From the NCBI RefSeq assembly GCF_001423945.1, contig NZ_LMPU01000012.1, positions 124,001 to 188,000 of the forward strand: DNA of 64,000 bases. Direction: 5' to 3'. The DNA comes from Pedobacter sp. Leaf194. GTDB lineage: Bacteria > Bacteroidota > Bacteroidia > Sphingobacteriales > Sphingobacteriaceae. The notes under the pieces were generated by a model. That model did not search any database, had not been told where the DNA came from, and saw nothing but the letters and a program-made list of their open reading frames with translations. The position numbers and the translations under genes are program-made. This document shows positions 8,539 through 18,073 of this stretch, in pieces (position 1 is the first letter of the stretch; every line of letters starts with the position of its first letter).

Positions 8539-9984
8539 CTATTTGATAAGCAGCTTGTCTAAGGTTATCCCGAGCGATATTGATACTTCAATTTTATCCT
8601 TTGTCTTTAGCCGAGCTCCTGTGTCAGCGTTGAAGCTCTTGGGCAGCTTGTGGGTTAAATCCGGGGTTTTTAAGCCTATACCCAAAACATTTTTATTTAG
8701 TATGTCGCCTTTCTTACTGATTGCCAGATAAAGATTATAATTCATGTCAAGGGCATTTTTATTTTCATACGGTCCGTTAGAAAATATCATATAGGATGGA
8801 TTTATTCCAAAACCAATCAGCTTCTTTTTCCCAAGATAAATTTGTTCATTGATGGTAAGCACCCAGCCATTATAAGTCTGATCGATACCGTCCTTAAATT
8901 TGTAGGCGGTGTATTCCTTTTTAATTGATCTTCTGACATTTAATGAATCGTAGAGGGTTTCCTCCTCGATTTTTTTGGTTGACTCTTCATCAAATCCAAT
9001 ATATTTACTCAGCGTCAGGCCAAATGATACTTTATTGGAAATCATTTTGCCGGAATAAATATAGTTCAGGGCGAGTGTGCCGCTAGGCCGGTAGAGTCGT
9101 TTTGTATTCTCGAATACCACAGGGAATTCAGTCGGCTGACTGACCATTTTATAATAACTAAAACCCTCATTACTCAGCCCTATTTTGGTATCAAGGGTGA
9201 CCAAGTGGAAAGAATGCCAAACAGAATTTTTCTTCTCAAATGCTTTAATCTCTTTTTCGTATAGTTCATTTCTGAAAGATGATGCATTTGAAAATTTTGT
9301 GAGGGAATCCTGAAGAAGGAGAAGTTTTTGATATAGCTTTTGTTTTGTACCCTTCCCCGCTACGGTTTTCGCTTCAAGTGCAGAGCGTATCGTTTTTATT
9401 TCCTTTTCTATTTCGTTGCTGATTTTTGTACTGGTCAGGATATCAGCTTTTTCTTTTAATGCCCAATAAAAAGGTACCCGCTTATTGTATAAGCTAATTG
9501 CTTCTGATGATTGATATTTCATCAGACTGGCTAGCAGAAATGACCCGGAAACATTTAAGCCGACATTGGCCTGAAATTTTGAACTGCTGAAAATTTTGGA
9601 AACATTGTCCTTACCGATTGCAAACAATTCCACGTTGTAGATTCCGTTGAAAAGATAACGTTTTTCCCTGATACCGGCGGCCGCATTATAACTCAACCTG
9701 GTATCCTTGGTTCCGATTTCCGCAGTGAGGACATTAGCATTTTTGGCAAAAATATTATCCCCAACTACAAACTGGGAAAAAACACCACTGACAGTGTCTT
9801 TGAAACCGACTCTGGAAACATATGAATTGAAATCATATCCACCCTTTTTTATGTTTTTTTTCGGCGTTGCATCATTTATACTGTTGTTGAGATAAACATC
9901 ACCATAATCCGGAGGGGGAAGTATTGTTTGTGCTTGAGCTTTAATGGAAATTAGCAGTATGACACCAAAAAGAAGTGTTTTCAT
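8539..9984 (-). CDS. secreted or outer-membrane beta-rich protein, 481 aa
   Basis: ATG 9984 is preferred over the longer frame from 10026 because it gives a standard signal peptide: MKTLLFGVILLISIKAQAQ with cleavage after AQA or AQAQ. The mature protein has alternating aromatic/hydrophobic strands typical of Bacteroidota outer-membrane barrels (LSYNAAAGIREKRY, GTLALNYIYSGK) and ends in a strand with ISLGITLDKLLIK. Near residues 180-260 is a charged helical insert (EKEIKTIRSALEAKT). I do not recognise a family. It stands alone between the broken HTH gene and a hypothetical gene. It may report on the envelope or be island cargo; no function is claimed. Confidence 0.55.
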   Translation of the reverse strand: MKTLLFGVILLISIKAQAQTILPPPDYGDVYLNNSINDATPKKNIKKGGYDFNSYVSRVGFKDTVSGVFSQFVVGDNIFAKNANVLTAEIGTKDTRLSYNAAAGIREKRYLFNGIYNVELFAIGKDNVSKIFSSSKFQANVGLNVSGSFLLASLMKYQSSEAISLYNKRVPFYWALKEKADILTSTKISNEIEKEIKTIRSALEAKTVAGKGTKQKLYQKLLLLQDSLTKFSNASSFRNELYEKEIKAFEKKNSVWHSFHLVTLDTKIGLSNEGFSYYKMVSQPTEFPVVFENTKRLYRPSGTLALNYIYSGKMISNKVSFGLTLSKYIGFDEESTKKIEEETLYDSLNVRRSIKKEYTAYKFKDGIDQTYNGWVLTINEQIYLGKKKLIGFGINPSYMIFSNGPYENKNALDMNYNLYLAISKKGDILNKNVLGIGLKTPDLTHKLPKSFNADTGARLKTKDKIEVSISLGITLDKLLIK

Positions 9985-10026
9985 GAGCGTGAGATTTAGA
10001 TGAGATAAATTTAACAAGAATATCAA

Positions 10027-10250
10027 GTTTACAAAATACCTAATATTAAGTATATTAAGATTTTAACCCGCGTGGACTTAGTTTTTTCAAATGCAAAGAT
10101 GTAGCTGACAAGCAGGTGAAAAAAGTAAAGGGCAAGCGGAAAGAGAAAATTAAGAAGTGAATGAATAGTAGCCAACACAGGAACGAGCCAAAAAGTCTAT
10201 CGATGTAAATTAAGCCCTGAGCCATTTAGCCACTGCTCAGCGCAATATCA
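10027..10250. other. intergenic region, no gene recognised
   Basis: About 220 bases upstream of the signal-peptide gene. A short plus-strand lysine-rich reading (VADKQVKKVKGKRKEK before a TGA near 10160) could be the tail of a lost gene but has no recognisable body. No hairpin with a T-tract was seen. Confidence 0.3.
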
Positions 10251-10658
10251 TCAGCAGTTATTAATTAGCATTTGGTGATATTTATCATAATCAATTTTAT
10301 CATGAACACCGCTATGTCCGTCTAAAAACAATCCATTTCGGTACATTCCCCTTAACGCGTTGATATTCCAACGTTTATGCACAAAAATAAAGCTTCCCTT
10401 CAAATAACGCTCGACATTGACCCCTTCCACACCAGAATCCAGTTCAGCCACGAAATTAAAATCTTCGTTACCAATGTTCCGTTCTCTGGTTCCGTCTTCA
10501 ATTCCATGGCTAACTGGTTCCGTTGGCTCTAGAATGAGCCTGAAGTACGATATTTCCGGGTTATCTTCGCTTCTGAAGAGAAGTTTTTGAGGGCGGATAA
10601 ACATATCACCTTTGATGATGAGGGCCAACTCGTCATTGCAGAGCTGAATGGATTTCAT
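10251..10658 (-). CDS. hypothetical protein, 135 aa
   Basis: I do not recognise it. It is a mixed alpha/beta, soluble sequence starting MKSIQLCNDEL, with beta-rich pairs (FRLILEPTEPVSHGIEDG, GSFIFVHKRW). It starts at ATG 10658, 7 bases after an unusually strong purine run with GGAGGAG (minus strand), which supports the start because such Shine-Dalgarno sites are uncommon in this phylum. It lies 61 bases downstream of the decayed kinase and could have been the last gene of that operon. Confidence 0.45.
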   Translation of the reverse strand: MKSIQLCNDELALIIKGDMFIRPQKLLFRSEDNPEISYFRLILEPTEPVSHGIEDGTRERNIGNEDFNFVAELDSGVEGVNVERYLKGSFIFVHKRWNINALRGMYRNGLFLDGHSGVHDKIDYDKYHQMLINNC

Positions 10659-10659
10659 C

Positions 10660-10678
10660 GAATCTCCTCCCCCCGAGG
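10660..10678 (-). promoter_or_regulatory. strong Shine-Dalgarno-like site deciding the 10658 start
   Basis: Upstream of ATG 10658 the minus strand reads CGGGGGGAGGAGATTCG. The GGAGGAG core is 6-8 bases before the start codon. Most genes in this window show no such site. Confidence 0.5.
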
Positions 10679-10719
10679 GTAAAAGAAATAATTCAGGTTA
10701 TCATAAGCTACCAGCCTTT

Positions 10720-11508
10720 TCAACACCAAGAAAATCTGTGATACCGATATCCACTCACAAGCTGCCGGGCTTCCTTGAGGAAATATGGTTTCAGCACATC
10801 TGCCCACTCGTATGGATTTCGTCTGCCAAAATCATCACTGGTTTCCATCCAGAAATTAAGATACTCGTAAAATTCTTCCACTGTGGGCCGTTTCTCCAAG
10901 TCGTTGTCGGTTGCCATTTCAAGCAATACATCGACGATAACCGTCGATTGGTAGTACCATTGTCCTGCTATAGTGCCCTTGTTGATGATAACTTCCACGA
11001 AGTTTCCGGACGGAGATATTGCTGTTTGGCACATATTGACCTTCAAATCCAAATTTACTACCGGTGATCAATATCCAAAGGGAGTTGGCAAGCGAGTAAA
11101 TGTCTGACTTTTTAAATTCCGCTGTGGAAGAAGTCCTTTTCATCTCTGGTGCTATTGTCCATTGTGGCCCTATCTTCTCATTATCACCTGATCTAGCACT
11201 TTTATCCGGAAAGCTCATCAGACCGAAATCGGACAATACCGGTTCACCTTTAACATACATGAGATTGTCTGGCTTAATGTCTCTGTGTGTATAATCTTTG
11301 CTTGCAAAACGGCAACGGCTTTGACGATTTTCAAGAAATCTTTGAAAAGCTGCTCATGGGATTTATCCTTTATATAGCTCAAATAAGGTTCCCCCAAGGG
11401 CATGGTGTAGAAAGGGACATCTCCTGCTTTAGGCTCTTTCGGTAAGTGAGCGTCTAGTAGCGTAATGATGTAGTCGATAAATTTGTTTTCAGCTTGCTTC
11501 TTGATGTT
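10720..11508 (-). pseudogene. decayed eukaryotic-like Ser/Thr protein kinase
   Basis: Kinase motifs are spread over three frames. The first piece (from about 11508) holds a hinge-like region, FYTMPLGEPYLSYIKD and KDFLKIVKAVAVLQAK. After a one-base slip near 11290-11310 comes the catalytic loop HRDIKPDNL (HRD at 11287-11279), then LSDFGLM, IAPEMKR and KSDIYSLANSLWILITG. A second slip near 10980-11060 leads to VDVLLEMATDNDLEKRPTVEEF, the typical C-lobe end, stopping at 10720. The glycine loop and ATP-binding Lys of the N-lobe are missing: the frame is closed by TGA at 11511-11509, inside the end of the upstream DUF4238 gene. At least two frameshifts plus loss of the N-lobe mean no active kinase. 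It was probably a partner of the upstream gene. Confidence 0.75.
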
Positions 11509-13987
11509 TCAGGCTGATAAATATTGCCATGGGCACTTTCTTTGCATATTCATCCAGACCTGAGGTGAGTAAAAAGCGCTGTACCTGCCGGTTGGAAATC
11601 CCCCCCTCGGGGATAATGCAGCTAAAGGAAACATCGAATTGGTAGTTTCCGATTTCAAAATCCGGATATTTTTTATCCACCTTATCCATTTCTTTTCTAG
11701 CCTCCTCGCAGGCTTTTGACAATCTGGACAGGAGTTTTTCCGTAACGGTCTCGATGACAATCTCGCCATCACAAATAACCGCATCATAAATTTCCTGCCA
11801 AGCTTTTTTCATGAGTCCAAAACAGTTTTCCCGCAGTAGAACGTGTGGCGAGGCTGCCCGGCAGTTAAAAGGAAAATCAATTTGCTGAATGCCTCCAATC
11901 AAGCTTGTCCATTTGGTTGTGCTCAGCTCGGCATGTGGAAATTGCGCGGCAATAAACTCTTCCCATCGCGTAGGGCTCTCGGTTAAGATAATGCCACCTG
12001 TAATCTGGGAAATAAACAGCGACATCTCAAAATTGGGTGCCAGTATATTTTTGATGATCTGTCCTCCATTTCCATATAAGTCATCTTGCAATAAGGCCAG
12101 TGGATCTTCGAGCCGCCTTTTCTCGAGTTCTTCAATTATCCGGGTAATGAGGTTTTCATTGGCATCCGGGAATTTATCTTTGATATAGTTTTCTTTCTGT
12201 AAGGGAGAAAGGCTGTAGATCACCCGGGACTGATCATCATCGAGTAGCTCGCCAAGAACACCCAAATCCTGCTTTTCGATATCCAGTATTATACTTCTGC
12301 GTGCTTTGGCCGCATCAATCGCAGCAAACAGCAGATGGTGATTGAATAATCCGGGGTCAGGAACGAGCAGGATTTTGCCAGCTCTAATGTAATCTTCCAG
12401 TGCGAAGAAAAGGGCTAAATTAAGTAATGTGTGCTGGCGGAACTGACCCGGGTTTTCGACCGGGCTATGTTCCGCCTTGAGGTTATTGGGGTTGATGAAG
12501 GGATGGTGAATGATTATTTCATCGAAATAGAGCATGGAGGTTGTGATGTACATCGTAAAACTACGAACATCGATCACCCCGGAGTAGACCGCGCGTAATT
12601 TTCCATCTGATTTTGGCAGCAGACTGAGTATGTCCGTATCCCTTGGCCAGAGGCTGCCGTAAGCTAGATGAATATCCTTAACCTGTTCCACACTAAGTGT
12701 CCTTCGGACGTCATCCCAGCTGTTTCCTTTCTTAAGTCCAAGGATTTCGTCGATTTCCGCCTGCAGAATCAGGTTTCTTTCCCTGATGCTAAATACCTCC
12801 CAAGTTGGCCTTTTATGTGGTGCCTTGTCCCGACAACAGTTTTTATACTTCCTGCCCTGTCCGCATGGGCAGTTCCAGTTGGCCTGAATTTTAAATTTCG
12901 GGACTTCTTTCCTGAGGTAATCACTCGGTGTCGAGGTACGTCCGAAGGCATCCTGATAATGAACCTTACCATCTTTCGTACCCACAAACATTTCCCCTCC
13001 GAAATGAAAGAGTTTATCCGCTGGTGGAAGCAGGGTATTTTTGATATTTTGCCATTCGATGTCCGCGTCTTTTTCAGGATACAGCCATTCCTGTTTTTCA
13101 GCTGCGATATATCTTCGTGCACGCTGTTTAATGAGATAATTGATTTCCTTTACCTGCTGATCACTGAGCTCGCGGTCTCTTAAAAAAGCCATGGTGTTGA
13201 CCATGGTGCCACCGAAAACGCGGGAATTGGTCCGTTTCTGTATCGGGTCAGTCTGTTCCGGTTGCTGGGCGAACTCTAAGTTGGTGAGGATCAGGCAATG
13301 GTCTTTATCCAGCGGGAATACCGTCTGCGATGCTTTTAAGGCTACCTGAGGATCGTTGGGATAGTTGCATTCTGCCGCATCAGGCGGGTAGGCATAGTTA
13401 TAAATGCAGACCGGGTGATCGGAAAGGATAAATTTGGTTCGGGAATTTTTAGCCGATACAATTTCACGGCTACCTTCCAGCCACATGGTAACATTCATTT
13501 GTTGGGTAGCTTCGAGTTCAGCCATCAGGGACATCTGGTCTAAGTCCTGGTATTTCGCTTTGAGCCAGGTCAGTCCTTTCGGGGTTCTGGTCTTCTGGGC
13601 ATCGATGTAACGGAAAAAACTCAGAAAGTTTTCGTGTCTGTCAGAAAGATTACCATCGATAAATGCTTTAACGGCCTTGGCGCCGATATTGTCGATTTTA
13701 CCAAATAGTTTTCGTTCAACCAGGTCGCTGATAAACGGGCCGAAAAAGGTGGTATATAAATCGTATACGAAAAAACATTTGGAAGGCGGCCAGAGTTTAA
13801 GTGCATTGTGTTTTTTAGTTGTCCCATCGGGTAGTTTGATTTCATCCGGGTTTAAATCCAGGTAATAGAGCTTTGCCCCTTTTTCGAGAAAGCCATGCTG
13901 GTACCACTGTGGTACGTAATGGTTATCGCGGGTCAGTTCTTTAGCTTCGGTACCGCCTTCTATTACAAAATCCTTTTTTCCGGCCAT
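11489..13987 (-). CDS. DUF4238-type protein with SEC-C zinc motif, 832 aa
   Basis: Residues 20-290 match the DUF4238 pattern: RDNHYVPQWYQHGFL near the start, a FLSFFRYIDAQKTRTP segment, FILSDHPVCIY and a helical region around 270-300. A SEC-C motif, CPCGQGRKYKNCC at 373-385, binds zinc in known proteins. The C-terminal ~440 residues form a large domain I cannot name (VIYSLSPLQKENYIKD, RRLEDPLALLQDD). DUF4238 proteins are common in mobile and defence islands but their biochemistry is not established to my knowledge. ATG 13987 (MAGKKDF) is the first in frame. It overlaps the decayed kinase by 20 bases. It appears intact, soluble and cytoplasmic. Confidence 0.65.
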   Translation of the reverse strand: MAGKKDFVIEGGTEAKELTRDNHYVPQWYQHGFLEKGAKLYYLDLNPDEIKLPDGTTKKHNALKLWPPSKCFFVYDLYTTFFGPFISDLVERKLFGKIDNIGAKAVKAFIDGNLSDRHENFLSFFRYIDAQKTRTPKGLTWLKAKYQDLDQMSLMAELEATQQMNVTMWLEGSREIVSAKNSRTKFILSDHPVCIYNYAYPPDAAECNYPNDPQVALKASQTVFPLDKDHCLILTNLEFAQQPEQTDPIQKRTNSRVFGGTMVNTMAFLRDRELSDQQVKEINYLIKQRARRYIAAEKQEWLYPEKDADIEWQNIKNTLLPPADKLFHFGGEMFVGTKDGKVHYQDAFGRTSTPSDYLRKEVPKFKIQANWNCPCGQGRKYKNCCRDKAPHKRPTWEVFSIRERNLILQAEIDEILGLKKGNSWDDVRRTLSVEQVKDIHLAYGSLWPRDTDILSLLPKSDGKLRAVYSGVIDVRSFTMYITTSMLYFDEIIIHHPFINPNNLKAEHSPVENPGQFRQHTLLNLALFFALEDYIRAGKILLVPDPGLFNHHLLFAAIDAAKARRSIILDIEKQDLGVLGELLDDDQSRVIYSLSPLQKENYIKDKFPDANENLITRIIEELEKRRLEDPLALLQDDLYGNGGQIIKNILAPNFEMSLFISQITGGIILTESPTRWEEFIAAQFPHAELSTTKWTSLIGGIQQIDFPFNCRAASPHVLLRENCFGLMKKAWQEIYDAVICDGEIVIETVTEKLLSRLSKACEEARKEMDKVDKKYPDFEIGNYQFDVSFSCIIPEGGISNRQVQRFLLTSGLDEYAKKVPMAIFISLKHQEAS

Positions 13988-14369
13988 CGTTTTGACACTA
14001 GCTTATTTGAATAATTTTACATTGAATCTTTAGTCCTTGGAATCAGAGAATGGAGCGTCTTGGATTCAGCAAGTTTGGGAATAATTAAAGATAAGATTTA
14101 AATTGATGGTTAAAAAACTAATAAAAACCTTGTCTTTCTGGAAGACATCAATCCCTGCCTGAGAACCTCATTTCCAGAAAGGGATCTATTTTTTCTTTAA
14201 TCAAAGAGCCCGTAATCTAACCGGCATTTTCCATCCGCACCCTTCGGCTTGTTGACTTCGTCCAACCAAATGAGTGTTTACGGAATGGCTCTGGTTTAAA
14301 ATTGTAGTTTTTACCCTGCTGATTATTCGGCAGACTTATTTCGTCGAGGTTCAGAGTTAGTGTTGGAAA
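13988..14369. other. island intergenic region with a possible gene tail
   Basis: About 380 bases without a supported gene. On the minus strand, 14369-14221 continues the frame of the 119-residue gene beyond its TGA for 49 codons (for example PTLTLNLDEISLPNNQQG) up to TAG; this may be a lost C-terminal extension or chance. The rest (13,990-14,200) is AT-rich with no feature seen. Confidence 0.3.
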
Positions 14370-14729
14370 TCAAATTTCTTTAATATCTACAGTATAATAT
14401 CTTCCCATTTTGGATTGGGTTTTATTGGAAATTGTCAGTACGCCTTCTGATTTGTCGTAGTTGAAATGGTTATATCCGGTTTGCATTTCGGTGTAGAAGT
14501 CTTCTGAGGTGAGCCAGTCTTGGTCGGTAAGGGATATTTTTGCATAAGGGTGGTTATTTAAGGAAATCATTGCGCGCGTTTTGACCATCTTTACCCCTCC
14601 TTCCCAGGAGTAGGTCACCTCTACATTGGCCATTACCGTCTGATTATTGTGTTTGGCGAGGTTTTTTTTTATGCTTCTTGAAAAGCTATTAAGCGCTTGA
14701 AAATTATGGCTAAGGATGTCTTCTGTCAT
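14370..14729 (-). CDS. hypothetical small protein next to the KAP NTPase, 119 aa
   Basis: Not recognised. It is a soluble alpha+beta protein: a helical N-terminal half (EDILSHNFQALNSFSRSIKK), then alternating strands (MANVEVTYSWEGGVKM, VLTISNKTQSKMGRYYTV). ATG 14729 lies 85 bases after the stop of the KAP NTPase on the same strand, so it may be co-transcribed and act with it. The stop TGA is followed in the same frame by 49 further sense codons, so a longer ancestral protein is possible. No signal peptide or membrane segment. Confidence 0.5.
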   Translation of the reverse strand: MTEDILSHNFQALNSFSRSIKKNLAKHNNQTVMANVEVTYSWEGGVKMVKTRAMISLNNHPYAKISLTDQDWLTSEDFYTEMQTGYNHFNYDKSEGVLTISNKTQSKMGRYYTVDIKEI

Positions 14730-14814
14730 AAGAGCTATTTTATTTTAGATGTAAAGTATTTTATGAGTATGTATGTTCGTTTGCTTCGTGTGATAAATTT
14801 ATTGGTACCGATAT

Positions 14815-17800
14815 TTAATCATCTGCTCTACCCTTTCTCAATCCGAGGTTATGACCAAATATGGAAATCTCTTCGTTTTCCATCCTATCCCTCACAGCTT
14901 CAGCGAAATCATTTCCCTGTTGCGTCAACATCTGTTTAATTAATTCAGAATTTGATACCAGAATGTGTAAACAATCTGCATCATCCAGCAGCATGGATTT
15001 TAGAATTGTTCTGAAAACATCTGCAGAACGCTCATTTAAGCCCGCATACGAAAATAACAATTGTCCAAAAAACCTAAACAATTCAGCGCTGATAGTTCGT
15101 TTATCAATTAGTTCATCTCTAAAATCTTTGAAAGCGCCCGATAAATCTTTTCCGGAATGGATTAAACTTTCAATGAGTCTTTGCATCCGTTGTCCGGTAT
15201 TAATTACACCCGTCGAAGCGGTATCAATGAGTATTTCCTTAAAAGCATCCAGCGCAAAACTATTCCAGTTGTCGTATCTTATAATGAAAAGCAACTCGGC
15301 ATTTTTAGCGGTTAAATCTGCAAATAATGCTTTCCATTGTACCGTATCCAATCCATCATAATATTTTTTAACAGTTTCAATGGATGCTTTCGCTAATTCC
15401 GAAGAATGGCCTATTGCATGTTCAAAATAGTAATTAGGATACGTGATGATTTTTTCGGGATTAAATTGTGGTAGCTGCCACCTAGAAAGATCATCCAGGA
15501 ATGTTTTCGGATCCAACTTATTCGTGCTGCAAATCTGTTCGAATATTTCGAGCAGGTCCAAAACATTTGCAGAATTTGTGTTGTAGTCATTTTGTACCAC
15601 TTTCCTGACTACAGATTCGTATAGCAAACTAGGGGTTATAAGCTCTATTGAATTCTCAAGCAAATTGCCATAGCTAGTGTAATATTCAACGACCGTCGCA
15701 ACTTTTTCCGCCACTTCATCATCATCAGCTGACATCTGAGCTGCAAAATATGTTGCATAAGAGGAACTGAAGGATTGCGCTTTTGCCACACGCATGGCCA
15801 ATAGATCATAATATAAATCATCTTTCTCAGTGGTGGTCGAAAATGCTGAATAAATTTGATCATCACTCAATGATATTCCAAAAGGGCTATCGGCGCTGAC
15901 TTTAAGGATCTCAAGCATTCCGGCCAGATTCTTGGGCTGGTTATAATTCCCCGGTATTTCCTCAGTTATAAATGCGTTAAAGTGTTTAAGATCATAATCT
16001 TTACTGATATATTGTAAAAAGTCAAATTCCTCAAAATCAGTTAATGGCGTTCCTATCAGCAAATTATTTAACTGCTCTGGATCACAGATGATCGAAAACT
16101 TACCGTAATCTGAGGTTTGGTTTTTAACCAGGTTGATAAATTCTGCTGCTGGAACCTGTCTTTCTTTGAGCAGTTCATACACATCTATTTCGATTTTATA
16201 GTGTTCTAGAAATTGCGCTATAGTGGTGATCAGCGCGCTGAACTTAACGCTCTCAAAAGACTCGTGGCTATACAGCCCCGATAGTATGGATTTAAGATAA
16301 ATTGTCTGCTGAACAGAATTTATCTTGGTCAGCAGTATCCATTGGTGTTTTTCGAATTCAAATTGCTTTGAAGGTATCTTAAGTACCTTGAAATAAATAT
16401 TTTGCCAGATGCCGGCTAAATGAACATCTGAGATCTTTTTGCTTTCATCCAAAGCATTGAGTGTCGCTATTGGTACTTCATAGTTTTCAATTTCGCCAAT
16501 CACTGTCGACAATATTTTATCAAAAATATTCGTGTTGGAAATGGTTTTGAACTGTTTTTCTTCTCCGTTGACTAGGCTTTCCTTCAATTGTTTTCGGTAG
16601 ACCACTTCAAGCGAATTTTCAGGGTTTATCTGGTAAGAAAGAGCGGTGATGTATTTTTGAAAATCTTCCTCGTCTTTGTACAGGTAAGACAGGCCCGATA
16701 AAAATTCCGCAGTCACGATCGCCGCCAGTGGATCCTTTAGAATGGCTTCTTTGTTTAAAACAAATAAGGCGATATACCGATCCGGCACACCAGGTTCAAG
16801 TAAACGGATAGAAACTACTTCATTTATGAAAGCAATTATCTCTCTTGGGGTAATTGAAGGTCTGAATACTTCATAAATCTGCTCAACCTTTAAATACTCT
16901 TCCTCATCGCCATTTGCAAAAGCTTTATCCCAGCAATTTTTAAAGAATATTTTCCAGTCCGACATGATGGGCGGCGATACCCTGTAAACCAGATCAAAGG
17001 TCTTGTTGATGTAATCATTTGCATAATCTTCCGTACTGCTACCCTCTTTGAATGCATTTTTGATGTGAGCGCGGTCAAATGGTACAATGACCTTTATATT
17101 GTCATATTTGACTTCAGAAAAGAAAATGTGGATGGAAGACCATATACTTAAAATATTTTTTTTCGGCAACCGGTCGAAGTTATCAAAAACCAATATGAGT
17201 TTCTTTTTGCCTAAGTCCGAATCGATTGCACCCATCCATTGCTTAAAGTCGCTCACCGAGGGATCACTTTCTGCAATGGTTTCAATTTTGGTTTCATCGA
17301 CCTGTTTATTCTGGTAAACCTGGAAAGTTTCCTGTAGGGCCATCCGGGCAGCGGTTTTAAAATTGTTTCTTGACCAATGCTGAATCCATTTCCAGATAAA
17401 AATAAGCAGGATCAGAAACAAGGGAAATAATACGACGACAAATTTCAATAGGCTTAAGCTCATGTCTTTTGCAAAAGCGGTAACAGAGGGAACATAGACA
17501 ATCAGAAAAAGCGATAAGATAAAGCCTATACTTAAAGAGGGTCTGTTGATTGTGGTCACCTCTTTCTCCTTCGATAATAACCTCTTGTATTTGCCTTTCC
17601 ACTTTTCTTTATCTTCTATGAGTTTATTCTCGTCTTTACACAAATGTTCTGTTAATTCAACGAGAATAGAGCGGCGCTGGTCATCCTCCTGATGTCCCCA
17701 TACGTCGTAAATAAAGAATGAATGGTTTTTCATGCGTTTACTGAGCATGGAAACCAGGTTGCTTTTACCTGTTCCCCAGCCCCCGTCGATACCCACAATA

Positions 17801-17943
17801 TGGAACTTGTCCCGCGTGAGTACCTTCTCTAAAACAATTGCAATTTTTTCCTGTGATTTTCCCTCAAAAAGATCTTCTCCTAGCGGTACGTTGCTCAGGA
17901 AGTTTGGTTCATCTGAATTTTTCATAATGAGTGTTTGCCACAC
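14815..17943 (-). CDS. KAP family P-loop NTPase with membrane segments, ~1040 aa
   Basis: ATG 17943 is the longest start; ATG 17925 (MKNSDEPNF) is an equally good alternative. Walker A GGWGTGKS is at 54-61, followed by FFIYDVWGHQEDDQR. Two hydrophobic helices (about 137-158 and 164-187) are inserted between Walker A and Walker B, the hallmark of KAP NTPases. Walker B LILVFDNFDRLPKK lies near 255-268, followed by VIVPFDRAHI. The remaining ~750 residues are helical and unassigned. KAP NTPases are membrane-anchored and include phage-exclusion proteins (PifA). Downstream is the 119-residue unknown protein; upstream is the truncated DUF6119 gene, 130 bases away. A role in phage defence is inferred from family and island context. 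Confidence 0.75.
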   Translation of the reverse strand: MWQTLIMKNSDEPNFLSNVPLGEDLFEGKSQEKIAIVLEKVLTRDKFHIVGIDGGWGTGKSNLVSMLSKRMKNHSFFIYDVWGHQEDDQRRSILVELTEHLCKDENKLIEDKEKWKGKYKRLLSKEKEVTTINRPSLSIGFILSLFLIVYVPSVTAFAKDMSLSLLKFVVVLFPLFLILLIFIWKWIQHWSRNNFKTAARMALQETFQVYQNKQVDETKIETIAESDPSVSDFKQWMGAIDSDLGKKKLILVFDNFDRLPKKNILSIWSSIHIFFSEVKYDNIKVIVPFDRAHIKNAFKEGSSTEDYANDYINKTFDLVYRVSPPIMSDWKIFFKNCWDKAFANGDEEEYLKVEQIYEVFRPSITPREIIAFINEVVSIRLLEPGVPDRYIALFVLNKEAILKDPLAAIVTAEFLSGLSYLYKDEEDFQKYITALSYQINPENSLEVVYRKQLKESLVNGEEKQFKTISNTNIFDKILSTVIGEIENYEVPIATLNALDESKKISDVHLAGIWQNIYFKVLKIPSKQFEFEKHQWILLTKINSVQQTIYLKSILSGLYSHESFESVKFSALITTIAQFLEHYKIEIDVYELLKERQVPAAEFINLVKNQTSDYGKFSIICDPEQLNNLLIGTPLTDFEEFDFLQYISKDYDLKHFNAFITEEIPGNYNQPKNLAGMLEILKVSADSPFGISLSDDQIYSAFSTTTEKDDLYYDLLAMRVAKAQSFSSSYATYFAAQMSADDDEVAEKVATVVEYYTSYGNLLENSIELITPSLLYESVVRKVVQNDYNTNSANVLDLLEIFEQICSTNKLDPKTFLDDLSRWQLPQFNPEKIITYPNYYFEHAIGHSSELAKASIETVKKYYDGLDTVQWKALFADLTAKNAELLFIIRYDNWNSFALDAFKEILIDTASTGVINTGQRMQRLIESLIHSGKDLSGAFKDFRDELIDKRTISAELFRFFGQLLFSYAGLNERSADVFRTILKSMLLDDADCLHILVSNSELIKQMLTQQGNDFAEAVRDRMENEEISIFGHNLGLRKGRADD

Positions 17944-18073
17944 TTACATCCACCATATGCCCCCGTTGAGAGTTGATAAAAATGATATGAGAATGAGCGC
18001 GTTGTAAATGACTAAAATAAGTTTAATATTGCTGGAATCAAAATTTAAGCCTGCTTCAATGTAGCATAAGGTT

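Noticed and set aside
10080..10165. A lysine-rich plus-strand reading resembling the tail of a mobile-element protein
   Set aside because: Only about 20 codons and no body; low-complexity Lys runs arise by chance in AT-rich DNA.
10648..11067. A 139-residue plus-strand ORF over the kinase remnant
   Set aside because: The minus strand carries unmistakable kinase motifs; the plus frame has none.
12668..13183. A 171-residue plus-strand ORF within the DUF4238 gene
   Set aside because: It is antisense to an intact, family-matching gene, and its composition (many Phe, Cys, Ser) is that of a shadow frame.
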